Source of the DNA: Epinephelus fuscoguttatus
Taxonomy: Eukaryota; Chordata; Actinopteri; Perciformes; Serranidae
DNA: 64,000 nucleotides
Assembly (NCBI RefSeq): GCF_011397635.1
Contig: NC_064754.1
Location: 35,270,043 to 35,334,042 of the forward strand
Direction of reading: 5' to 3'
Shown in pieces: positions 49,801 to 62,955 of this stretch. The notes beneath the pieces are model-generated. The model did not search any database and was not told the DNA's origin. It worked only from the letters and a program-made list of their open reading frames with translations. Position numbers and translations under genes: made by a program. Position 1 is the stretch's first letter; the number at the start of each line of letters is the position of its first letter.

Positions 49801-50477
49801 CCAAAATATTTCTTTACGCTCCACAGAGTCCACAAGGCTTAACAAAATCCAGGGTTTGATCCAGACGGCCTCTCTTCATTAGAGTCATCTCCTGTACAAC
49901 AGTGAATTTTATGAAACTCCCAGAATCTCTAATGATGTAACAGAACCATGATGTGCCTGAGGCTAAGGGCTGAGGTGGAGGATGCAGTGCTGTACAATGA
50001 CTGCACCTTCATTTTCACAGATCGATATTTAACAGAATCTGTGGGTGGAATTTCAGTACAGGCAGATGTGTGTGAGTGCATTTTTGTGTGTGCGTGTGTG
50101 TGTGTAGAGAGAGAAATACAGTATGTGCACCTGTTACTACTGAAACCATTGTGTTTATTTGACTTCCTGTTGTGTTTTGTGGATCAGATGGCTTGTTAGT
50201 ATGGAAGACGAGAAAGCCTGGTATAGAAAACTGTCTGTCAGAGTGGAGAACAGGCGTGGCCCCGAGCTGCAGTCCTCTGCAGTGTCTCTTTCTCCCTGTC
50301 TTCCTCCTCCTTGTACGGCACCTGAATAATGACTTGTGTTAATTAGGCCGGGAAGTCAAAGCAGATACTGTCCTCCATCGATCCTTGTAATCAATCTGGT
50401 CCCTTCTACCTTATCACGCTGGATGGAGAGACATCCAAGGTTGTCTTCTATTCAGAGCAATGTGCCACACACAAATA

Positions 50478-50516
<39 letters not shown>

Positions 50517-53500
50517 ATCTATCCATTCGTGCAAATGGGCCTGTCTTTTCTTTTGTTGTCTGACTCCGTGTCCACCACTATCTTCCCGCCTCCCTTCTCA
50601 TCATCGCTACACGAGCCACAGCAGCAGTCAGCTGCTTTGTTGTAACCCTGCTGCCCAGCTTTCTGATCATTTTGCGGTATGTGTTTGCATTAATGCAGCG
50701 AGTATCTGCGACTCAGTACGCCTGGGAAATGAGATGGGGAAAGTGTTTCAGTCCTGTTTTAATAAGTTCTGTACACAGTTATGCATGTGTCTGAATCCAA
50801 ATGTGTTGTTAAAGAAATGCATAAATCACTACTGCAGCTGTACAGTCTGTGCATGTGTGTAATTTTTGAAGAAGGCGAATGTGTGTCAGAGAAACAATTT
50901 TCAAGATGTCTTAAGGACTTGTTTATTTCACGTGAGCAGCATAAAGACGACTCCCTCATCTGCACACAACAGGCATCTGCTTCATTTGCACACTTCACAA
51001 AGTAATGACTTGCAATTAGGTATTTGCTTGATCTCAAACAATAGGGATGCACTGCTTTTGAAATTCTGGGCAGAAACCAAAATTTCAAATAACAATTTGG
51101 CTGTTAGCCGATATCAATGTCTTTATGTTGTTGTTTATTTTGTTTAAGTGGTAATGTGTTCCACCTTTTGTGCCTGGGAAACAAAGAAATCTACACCACA
51201 AAAAAAAAACAAAAAAAAAACTGAACTGCTTTGAAGTAATTAAGATCCTTATTATTACACTGCCTTTGAATGAGCACAAATTCAATCATACAAATTTATG
51301 AAACAACCTTAAATATGCACCTTTTACATGAAAAACATCTTTTAAAAATAACTCCCTGAAAAGCATTTTTATTTTATATATCATAATTTCCTCTCTAGTA
51401 TCTATTTTATATTGCTGTAAACACATCAACAAAATTCTACTTCAAACAAGTATCTGGCCAAAATGAATACAACATGAATACAATACAATGAACACATCAT
51501 GAGAATGTTATAATTTACCTTTGTCCTATTCTCGTTTTTACATAATAGAGCTTGAACGCATCATAATGTAACGCAATGCAACCTCCGTTAGAGCTAATAT
51601 TAACTAGTTCTTGTCCTGCCGATTTTAAGTTTAACCGATATGTTGTTCATTATTGGGGAAACAATAGGGCGTGTCCAAACACGTTTTCTATTGTCTGTTT
51701 ATCTACCAGCCATCTTGCCCCACAACATTGAGATCACAGAGCCCATTTGTCAGTCATTGTGTTCTTCTTGTAACTGCGCATTAATTTGAGTTTGTGGCTG
51801 TTTCGAGTCTCGAGCCCCGCTTTTTAGCTTGCGCAGAATTAATGTGACACAACAGAAAAACATCAGCCACTGTCATCGTTTAATGACATTTGGTGTGCCA
51901 ATAGGCTGAAGACAGTCAACAAGGTGAATATCGGACGGTGCCCATGTTCAGCCAATAAATCGGTGCATCCCTACTAAACTAAACACAGGGTTGCCAAACC
52001 CTGCTGGTTCCTGTATAAGTTATCAGTTATGAAATGGTGGGTTTTTAGTCCAGTAAAACCAAAGATTGTTAAGTGCTCTCTGATTGTGTGAGTAAGTCTG
52101 TTACGATCATTACGTTAGCATCTTATCAAGGTCAGCAAAAATGATCAAGGTCATGTCCATATATCGTACAGTATTGCCCCTGTGTTTAAATGTGTTTTTG
52201 TTTACATACAAGAAGAAGAATTTCATATGCCAGACTAAACAGCAGGGGTTTCCAGACCGTTGTAAGACTTGTGTGCAGCTCCTAAGTGTTTTTTCATAGC
52301 ACCTTAGATGAATGAACAGAAGGAAACTATGCTGAGACACACTTTGCTGTCATTTCTGGTCGCTCCTTCATCAAAACCTGCACAAATGTGAACAATTTGC
52401 ATGTAGCCCACTGTTCATATTGACTTCAGCATTGACATTAGTACTATTTTCAGTGTCTTGGTTATATGTTTGTGTTTAATGTAAATATAATGTTTTGATA
52501 TCCCCTTATCCATGTTCTAAGAAACCAAAAAAATGTGGCATGTAAACAACACTTCATCCAGGTTTCTAATCAGTGTCTGCTGTGTTGGCAGGTGCTCAGC
52601 TGGAGTTTCATTAGTATTTAGAAAAGAAAATGCAGGATGTTAAGCAATGTAATGACAGCATTACAACCAAATTGAAAGTGAAAGTCGACTTTTGTTACTC
52701 ACGTCTTTCATTACTGCTCATCTGATGAGGAAGGCAATTGAAGCAGCGGGATAAATATTCTAGTAAATGAACTAAACCAGAAACAAATTCCAACTTAAAA
52801 GGAATAATGCAAACACACACACACAAAACAAGGAGTCCCCTCTGTCCTCTGGATTATTATTATGTATGCAGTGATATGAATAGTAGGGTTTTTGATTTCT
52901 TCAGTATAATAAAAACAAGGATTTTAAGACTTAAGTGTGACACTAGTGTGCACGTAAACTCACACACTCCAGCAGCCACTTGTTCAAGCAGCATCTGAGT
53001 GCTGTTCATCTCAGGGAAATGCCTCCCTATAATGAACTGTGACAGAAGTGAGAGATATTTCTTTTCTTCAGCATCATATCACTATGATCTGTGAGACAGC
53101 AGCTCTATGCTTCTTCCTCTCTTTAGTCTCTTCCTTGAGAAAAATCCCTCCCATTGCAGGGGCATGCTGCTCTGTGGCAGGATTTTGAAACAGAGGTATC
53201 TAAATCTGACATTGAAGTTACACTAATTAACAGTGTTTTACTATTGACACCCAGCCATTTCATAACAGCTGGTTGAACGGCAAATTCACACACTGTTTAT
53301 AATTGATAATGGGAGCAAAGGTCCTGCTGTGGTCTTCATTGGTGTGGGGCATAGTGACCAACAGTGAGGTGTTGAGTTGTTGCCTGTGCTCTCTCTTACA
53401 GTGGCGTAAATGATATTGATTTTAAACACAGTGTTTTTGAACTGGTGAGGAAATCAGTTAGTACAGTAGCGCAGTGCAGCATGATGCACTGAAAGAATAT

Positions 53501-56056
53501 TAATGAAGAAGAGCTGTGTATGTGTGTCCGTCTAAAGACGAAAAAATTGTTTAGTACTTCTCAGCTTCTCTCGGCTAAAAGGTCTGGATGAGGAGGGACA
53601 CGGGAGGGTGAGTGTTTGTGTGTGTGTGCCTGTGAGTGTACTATAACCCCCAGCAGCAGAGACATGAGGAGCAGACAGGCTGCTGTTTAATAGATTACAA
53701 GGGAACATGGCGATCCATCGATTGTATCCCCTCCACACACACACACACACACACACAAACACTTGTGCTGGTATTTCTGTCCTGAGTAGTGTGTTTAGAC
53801 ATCTTAACACAAAAAAGGAGGACAGTCATAAAAATATGAATTGACAGATTTAATTTTTGGATTTAAATATTACTTAAAGGTTCTTCATGCAACATTCAGA
53901 GCATTAATATTGCCGCAAACCACTATTTGCTTTGTACAGATGCAGTGGAGTAATGCTCCCTGTGTGTGTTGTAATCCAAGCTTTTCTGTGGTTTGTTGTA
54001 GTGTTGTCAAAAATATTAATTCATTGGTTTATTGTTTCTGAACATTTGAAACACTTTCAGTACTCGTTTTTCGCCGTATCAATACACCGGTACCAGATGC
54101 TTTTTCTTGCTTTCTCATATTGTTAATGTTTACGACAGTCACTCTGCTGTTCTCGGCTACAAACCAAGAAAAGAGAAGTCATGTTATAGCCTTGTTATCT
54201 TTTAATAAAAACTTCAACTTCTATGCCCTCAATGTCAATTTTTCTCCAGTGGTATTAAAAATGGTATCAAATATTGATTTTATTTTAAGATATGACAACA
54301 CTAGTTTATTGTAGTAAGTCGGTTTGACTGTTAGCATGTTAGCACATGTGTGTATCCCACTGGGTAGCTCATCACCTCCACTCGGCACTACGCTAATGCA
54401 GCAGATACCACTCATATCTGGACGATGTTGTTGTGTAAGCATATCACCCACCCTCCAGTTCCACCCTGGTTAACACCGTTAGCTCTGTCAGCACTGTTGC
54501 CAGTATTTAGCTCTGTTAACGGAGTTTGCACCGTTACCTGCTAGCTAGCTAGGTAGCTGTCGTGTCCAGACAACTCATGCACTCTGAATTTCTTGTAAAG
54601 CTCCTCTAAAGTGAAGTTCTTGTATTTTTCAATCTGTATCTTATTTTTTTAATTGTGGCCAGTCTGACTGTGGGTCATGCTAACTTCAGACTTGTCATCT
54701 CCGCTGCCCTGGAAATAGATCTCTATGTAGTTAGCTACAGGAGCTAAACCGTTGGGTTCCCCTCTGTGTTTTGTTTTGCTCAGTCTCTGAGACAAGTGTA
54801 CATGTGTAAAATATAAGTTAAGCTCAAAGCTTTAGGAAACTTGGACTCGAATCTACATCTACTATCTTTTTCTAATATACATCGTCTTGCTGCCAAATGG
54901 CGCCTTGTTTCCTGAATCTCTACAGTGCAGGTGTGCAAGGGCAAATTTTACATGACCCGTCGTCAGAATGGCCACGATTATAAGAATAAGGGTAGAAAAA
55001 TGTATGTTTGGTTTATATTTGAAAACTAAGTAGTGAATACAATGTATTGAATTAATCGTCCTCACAAGTATAGTATATGCTATACAATACTCCCTGTTTA
55101 TGTGCTCATACAGCACCGTTACAATCCAAGATAACAAACTCTCTGCCCCCCCAGTCATTACTTAACATGCAGCAGGTCTCCGTGTTTTTAATTTCTTCGC
55201 TCTCTTTACTCCTAATTACATTCTCCTCCTCTACCTCCATCTGTCTCTGCCTAAACTCAGAGGCTCTTGCTGGCAGTTCGCTGCCACTTTGCCGTATACT
55301 TTCTGCCAGTAGAGCAGCTTGTGCTGTCACTTATAGAGTAGAAGCCTCTTACAGGTACACCTAGCATCTTATAAGCAGTTCATGGAGCTGTTTTATTAAC
55401 TATTGTTCACTTTATGCCACATCGACCTGTAAATATAACATAGACACACACTAGACTGAGTTGATTTGGCATTCTGTCAGCTTGGTGATGCTTTCTTAGT
55501 GACTTTCGTGGTAATCTACAATCTTCTGTAGATGAAGTTTCAGTTTCTACAGGTGGTGGTAATTGTTCGGTTAGTCTGAAGTTTGAGAGTTACCAGGTGT
55601 CGGACCGTCCTGATAATCATTTTTGGACTCCGGAGCTTTAGCTGTAATTGAAAGTGAATATTCAAAGCTTTGGATGACAGATGGTCTCACCAATGGTCCT
55701 CGGCACAGAGCAGAGAGAGAGCGGGGCAAAGAGGGGCTGAGTGCAGCTCTACAATGAGATAAGATTTTACCCATTTTATATAGTAAAACAAAAAAGCAAA
55801 TCAATATGTGGCAGTTGATGTTGACATTGTGAAGGCTGCCGCAAAGAAATAAACATATGGGACACCGCTATTTATTTATGATTTCTTTATTGCCATTCCT
55901 CAAAAGACTTGAAAACTGACTACCCGACAAAAAAATATCCGAATAGTCGTACATCCAGGTCCAGGCCTTAAAGAACTATACCTTGTGTAACTTGGTTGCC
56001 AATGGAGTATAAAAAAAGACATAATATATACAGTAAATGTTTAACTGATTAGTCTC

Positions 56057-56099
<43 letters not shown>

Positions 56100-59000
56100 C
56101 TTGTTTTCTTCTGGTCTATTTGTTCAACAGCTTTTCATAAACTCTTTTTTTATACTTTGCAGTAATTTTCTACCACAGTTGTGAGTCAACAGTGTAGATA
56201 ATGAAGGCTAAAGCACTGCAGAGATGCTGTGAGGAATAAAGAGCAGCTACTTGTCCTGAATAGTGAATTAATTATTTTGGTGCAAATCTCAGATGATTGT
56301 CTGTGTTGGAGCGCAGAGTGCTTCATAAAACTTTGAGCTGTTTTCTTCATTCGTTCACAGAAGTAAAGTGACATCATTGTTTTCCAACTGAGCCCCGTCC
56401 AATTCAAACCAGTGAGAAGAGCCCAGATAAAACAAAACAACAATACAGAAACTCTCTCATGTGAAATTACCAAATCTGTTCAAGTGCTGGCAGAAAACGG
56501 TGTGATCATGAGGGACCCTATTGATTAAAGTATGAAGCTGGTTGTGATAATGTTTTTCTGGTTTTAAGTATCCATCCTCTCGGAAGAACATGAAATTTGG
56601 TTGAAAGTCCCTGAGAAAGCTGGTTAATGGACCTTGAGTTAATACTTTTTGTCAAATTAGTTACTACTCTTGGTGCTTTATGTTTCTGAGGAACAATTTA
56701 ATTCACTTACACCCAGTGCATTTCAACTGAAGTTGTGTTTTATGCTGTGTTGAGACAGACGACATTGTTCATGGAAAAAAAATGCAGACTATCACTCTCT
56801 TCAGTGAGGCCAGTGAGATTCATTTGGCCATTAATTTGGTTCTCGCTGTGCTCCCTGCCGGGTTCAGTGCATAATAAGGGATGGTCAATATGTTAAAATT
56901 TTCCAACTGGCCACTGTCAGCCCAGCAATGGTTTGTCATGTTCCACAAGCTCTCCTAGCTTTTTAGTCAAATAAATAAACAAAATTAACTCAAAGAAAAC
57001 AGGCAGAAACTGAAAAATACAATTGTACACCTTTTAGAATTCAAGTTTCTCTTTTTCACAGAACTGAGACTGGCTTAACTGCCTTGTTAACTCATGGTGA
57101 AACATGCTTCATTAAATTTAACTGGAACAAAACAAAACCCACCAATCCCATCTTGGTTAGCATCTTTCCACTGTTCCAACAATCACTATGTCTGGTTAGG
57201 TTGATATAATCATGTATTATTAAGTAATTCTTTGATTAAGATGCAAAAATATGCTGATCTGCGCTCTGGTTATCCCTATTGTCTCTCTCTGCCCACTGAT
57301 CACTGGCTCTCACTTGTTCTTTGGAGGCAGACCATTAAATCAGCAAGATAAGATGACAGAAATCGTCCAAACATAAGAACCAGCAACATGCTCGGCCTAT
57401 TGCTGATAGCAAATATGTAATCGTCCATTGAGCTCACCAAGTGGCTTGCTGAGCGGTGCACATGCCTTGCTCCACACGGCAAAAAGCCATCGTAGCGTAA
57501 GCCTTTGGTAATAATGGGTTTCAGACAAGCGGCAACCTCCAAGGCTGACAAATGAAGCGAAAACGGAAATGCCAAAAACTGAGGTTCTTTGAACGGCCAC
57601 TTGAGGCTGACTCTAGCAGCCAGTCCACTGTCAACCGTTTACATTTTATCGAGGTTTAAAGTTATGCATAATTTAAGGCGTGGCCACTTTGAGTGACAGG
57701 CTGTCTGCCAATAGCATCCTTGATTTCTCAGTCAGATCTCCCACTCCTCGCTCTTCCACAGCTCCACCCTCTTATCCAAATATTGTCACTTCTGGCTCCA
57801 AAAACCTAAGATGGCAACAGACAAAATGCTGAACTCAAGGCTTCAAAATGGGAGTCCACAGACCAATGGGTGGCGTCATGGTAGCTACGTCCATTATTTA
57901 TACTGTCTGTGGTTTCAGAGTGAAGTGGTGCTGCTGTCGCGTTGTGTCTGAAAGGTCCATTTATCAACTTTTGCAACGCAATGTAACGTCATTTAGCAGT
58001 TTCAGGTAGATTGCTTTGTAACCTCGTCATAGATTCTGATGTTTACCTGGATATTGTTGCAATAGAGGATACAATAATAAAAAGCCTGTCTCATACTATA
58101 GTTATAAAATACTGTTCAGTATTTTGCAGTCTGATGAACCTCCAAACTCACAGATCTAGTACTCAGAGTAGCCCTCCTGGATCGTACAGTATTTAACACC
58201 TCAGTGGTGCCTGAAGCAACATGGCCCTACCAACGCCTTTTTAATTCAGAGCTATTTTTGGTCTGAATGACCATTAACAAGCATAGTGACACAGCAAAAC
58301 TTGCTCACGGGAACAAGAATTCCCACTGCGACTCTGGGAGCTGAGCTTGTGCCAAGTTCAGCCCAGCACCTCCTGTTTTCTACCCTGTGTCTCTGCGGGC
58401 TTGTAGCTCTTGATCAATGCTGTTTTGCCTCCATCTGTCCATCAAGCTGTGGGTTCGGTAGTTGTAAACCATGTTGTTGCAGGTCCTATTTTTATATCAC
58501 TGTGTTGATTAATAATTGATAGTGACAATATGTTTGCTGACTCCTTCAGTGTTCTCACACCAGAGGCTTGTGTTGGCCAGCTCAGTGAAATGTGTCTCTG
58601 TTTGGATGGCAAAATAATTTTATCTTGTCTCAGGGGGCGTTCCAGCTCTGCTGACTGTGCATGTTGCAGTCTTCATGGCTGAGAGCGCAGGGGACAAGAC
58701 GAGGCTGTGACAAATCACATCAGTAATGTTGTAATGGACTAAGTGTGAATGTGATTTATATGCAGTTAATTTGGAAGTTCTTCTCCACGGTTCATCTCAG
58801 GGTCACTGAAGTGAGGAGTTCTCCTCTGCAGTTATCATAAGAAAAATGATGATCCAATTTCAGTGACCGACAGCCAGCAGCAGCTTCTGTCGGTGTGAGA
58901 TATCTGAAAGATGAGGTCACCCAGCTGTGTCAGCCTCCATTTTCTAAACTTGTTTGCCCTTTGTTTTGCAGCTGAAACTTGAAGATCGATCCATCGTCAT

Positions 59001-62000
59001 TAGAGACATTGTGCGACGAAACAACTCTAATGTAAGTGAAGTTTTTTTCCTTCATCTATAGCTCTCCCTTTTCGCTTCGCCTCTCTCATTCTGTCTTGTT
59101 ATTTCGAGCTTTCTTTCAATCAAGTCTCTGTCTTTGTCAGTCATGTCACTGTTCACCGCTCTGTTCCATTTGCTGCATCAGACATGACTGGAATATTACT
59201 GCAGGTCGACATCTACAAAGGACCTAAGAGGAGACTTTCTGTGTCAGCGCAGTGCAACTACTCCCAGGCTGAATACAAATGCAACACTTTTTCTTTTGGT
59301 TGAAATTTAGGTGTTCTTGTTCACGTACCATCAAAGAACTGGTACAGGTAGACCACAGGAAACGCTTATAATCAATACTCAGGTTTTCCTGTTGACAAAC
59401 AGGAGACTGGAGCAGTGATGATAATTGATATTACTATATGCTGAATTTGTATTTGTTGCATTACAGGACAACCAGTGTGGTATTGTGACCAACATTGACA
59501 TCGAGTGTGCAGTGAAGCTGGTGGGAACAAACTGTGTTCTGTATCCAGTCAACAGCAAAGACCTGCAGCACATCTGGGTAAGACACTTTACTGAAGGGCC
59601 TTAACACACGTACGCAGGACCTTTAAATATATTGACAATAACGCTTCACTTAACACGTCTGTAATTTCCTAAGACATTTCCAAGTAAATCTCGTATAAGA
59701 CCCATCTTATGTGGAACTAATTATATTTTTACTTATACACTGAACAAAAATATAAATGCAACACTTTTGTTTTTGCTCCCTTTTTTCGTGAGCTGGACTC
59801 AAAGATCTAAAACTTTTTCTACATACACAAAAGACCATTTCCCTCAAATATTGTTAAATCTGTGTTAGTGAGCACTTCTCCTTTGCTGAGATAATCCATC
59901 CCACCTCACAGGTGTGGCATATCAAGATGCTGATTAGACAGCATGATTATTGCACAGGTGTGCCTTAGGCTGGCCACAATAAAAGGCCACTCTGAAATGT
60001 GCAGTTTTGCTTTACTGGGGGGGGTCAGAAAACCAGTCAGTATCTGGTGTGACCACCATTTGCCTCATGCAGTGCAACACATCTCCTTCGCATAGAGTTG
60101 ATCAGGTTGTTGATTGTGGCCTGTGGAATGTTGGTCCACTCCTCTTCAATGGCTGCGTGAAGTTGCTGGATATTGGCAGGAACTGGAACACGCTGTCGTA
60201 TACGCTGATCCAGAGCATCCCAAACATGCTCAATGGGTGACATGTCCGGTGAGTATGCTGGCCATGCAAGAACAGGGATGTTTTCAGCTTCGAGGAATTG
60301 TGTACAGATCCTTGCAACATGGGGCCGTGCGTTATCATGCTGCAACATGAGGTGATGGTCGTGGATGAATGGCACAACAATGGGCCTCAGGATCTCGTCA
60401 CGGTATCTCTGTGCATTCAAAATGCCATCAATAAAATGCACCTGTGTTCGTTGTCCATAACATATGTCTGCCCATACCATAACCCCACCGCCACCATGGG
60501 CCACTCGATCCACAACATTGACATCAGCAAACCGCTCACCCACACGACACCATACATGCTGTCTGCCATCTGCCCTGAACAGTGAAAACCGGGATTCATC
60601 CATGAAGAGAACACCTCTCCAACGTGCCAGACGCCATCGAATGTGAGCATTTGCCCACTCAAGTCGGTTACGATGACGAACTGCAGTCAGGTTGAGACCC
60701 TGTTGAGGACGATGAGCATGCAGATGAGCTTCCCTGAGACGGTTTCTGACAGTTTGTGCAGAAATTCTTTGGTTATGCAAACCGATAGTTGCAGCAGCTG
60801 TCCGGGTGGCTGGTCTCAGGTGATCTTGGAGGTGAACATGCTGGTCCTGGGCTGGTGTGGTTACACGTGGGCTGGTGTGTTTACATGTGGTCTGCGGTTG
60901 TGAGGCCGGTTGGATGTACTGCCAAATTGTCTGGAACGCCTTTGGAGACGGCTTATAGTAGAGAAATGAACATTCAATTCACGGGCAACAGCTCTGGTGG
61001 ACATTCCTGCAGACAGCATGCCAACTGCACGCTCCCTCAAAACTTGCGACATCTGTGGCATTGTGCTGTGTGATAAAAGTGAACATTTTAGAGTGGCCTT
61101 TTATTGTGGCCAGCCTAAGGCAAACCTATGCAATAATCATGCTGTCTAATCAGCATCTTGATATGCCACACCTGTGAGGTGGGATGGATTATCTCGGCAA
61201 AGGAGAAGTGCTTACTAACACAGATTTAGACAGATTCGTGAACAGTATTCGAGGGAAATGGTCTTTTGTGTATGTAGAAAAAGTTTTAGATCTTTGAGTC
61301 CAGCTCACGAAAAATGGGAGCAAAAACAAAAGTGTTGCGTTTATGTTTTTGTTCAGTGTACATAAGAAGTGTATTTGCTCAGGATGCACCAATCTGATTT
61401 TCCGTCCAGATACCTGGTCTTTGGGTATCAGCTGATACAGAGTACTGATCTGAAACTAGTGTTTAATTAATAAGCTGTATGCCTCGCTGTGTGGAATCAC
61501 TGAGATCATTCTTTTACATGTAAGTCGACACCAAGTTTGAGTTAAAAACTGCTTTGCTAACTTTTTAGAGTAAAACATAACAGATAAAAACACAGATATA
61601 AATGAACCAAAATAGAGACTTGGAATTTCCGTATGAAAACACACAGCTGCATAAAATGAGAACACAATGCTGCTGATGCATGACATAGTACATGCATGTG
61701 TAATCAGATGTAAATGTAGAATTGAAATGAACAGATCAGCTCCATTCTCACTGATACTCGAGTCAGTATCGGCTTCATATCCGGTATCAGTATCGGATCA
61801 GTGCATCTCTAATATTTGCACACTTGTGTACATACAGGCACTCAGTGATGAGTCAAGGTAACAAAATACAGCTTCCACATACTGTCAGCGCTTAAGGTAA
61901 ATGTCGTGACAAACTATGTTTTAATGCAGCAACGGTAACAAATGCCCGATGATGGTCCCTGTGCTGACATGGAGCCATTTTTTTTCTGATAATTAAACCC

Positions 62001-62905
62001 AAACTGTATAGTTCTTTCTAGGACCTTTTACTAGGAAATTATTTGGAACATAGCAAAAAATAGAGAATTAGCAAATTTCTCTCTCAGATACAACAAGTAA
62101 TAATTTTAATTACACACATTTAGCAATAACAGATATTATAAATTTGATAAAAAAAAATTGCACAGCCTGTTGTTTAATAAAGGTAAGGAGTGTGTGTGTG
62201 AACGAAATCATCTGATGACACAAAATGATCAATTGCTTTTGTAAGACTGAACGTTATTTTTCTTACAATTGAACAGAAAATTTGATGGTGAAATGTAATG
62301 GGTGTTAATCATGTGTATCGTGTCAATGTTCCTTACTCATTGCTATTAATGAAAAATAATGAAGAAAAACTAACTTCTTGTAACTGTTTTCTAAGAAGCA
62401 AGTAGTCAAATGTAGTCCTCTGTATTGGAATTTAATCATGAGGTGCCTAAAGATTCCCACCCCTAATCTCATGGTATGTTTAGTACTCAAATCTGTATAT
62501 GGTACTTTAGTCGTTGTTGATAATAGGGTGGAACTAGATATATGATAATAGCAAGGTTAAAACTCTGCAACTTAAGACTTCATACTTAATACTGAAGAGT
62601 ATTACAGTCCAAGCAGTCTATTGTGTCCGTTAACATACAACAGCACAGTGTTAAATCTGTAGTCCTGGCAGTTGGTCCGTCAGTCTTGAAGAAAAAGACC
62701 TAGATCTGTGAGTGATTACTGTGCACCCTCATAGTTACTGTGTCACAAGAAATGTTTGATAAATGTAAATTAAAATATTTTTCTTATTGTCGTGTTCTTT
62801 CTAGTCTTTTATGTACGGCGACTACATCGCTTACGACTTCTGGCTGGGGAAAGTGTACGACTTGACTAATCACATCATCCTCAAGCTTTCCAACGGAGCC
62901 AGGTA

Positions 62906-62955
<50 letters not shown>

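Larger units (their letters stand above)
29628..58971 (+). other. ube2o intron 1 (29.3 kb), repeat-rich, no gene seen
   Basis: The intron separates the CpG-island exon from exon 2. It contains five hAT-like MITEs, a SINE, several CA/AT microsatellites and a pyrimidine-rich kilobase (45440-46560). Open frames in it are short, repeat-derived or low-complexity, and none resembles a protein family I know. Long unassigned stretches (29.8-31.9, 32.0-33.6, 34.3-37.5, 39.1-42.1, 46.9-50.4, 52.0-53.9 and 54.4-57.5 kb) show nothing I can name. Confidence 0.8.
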
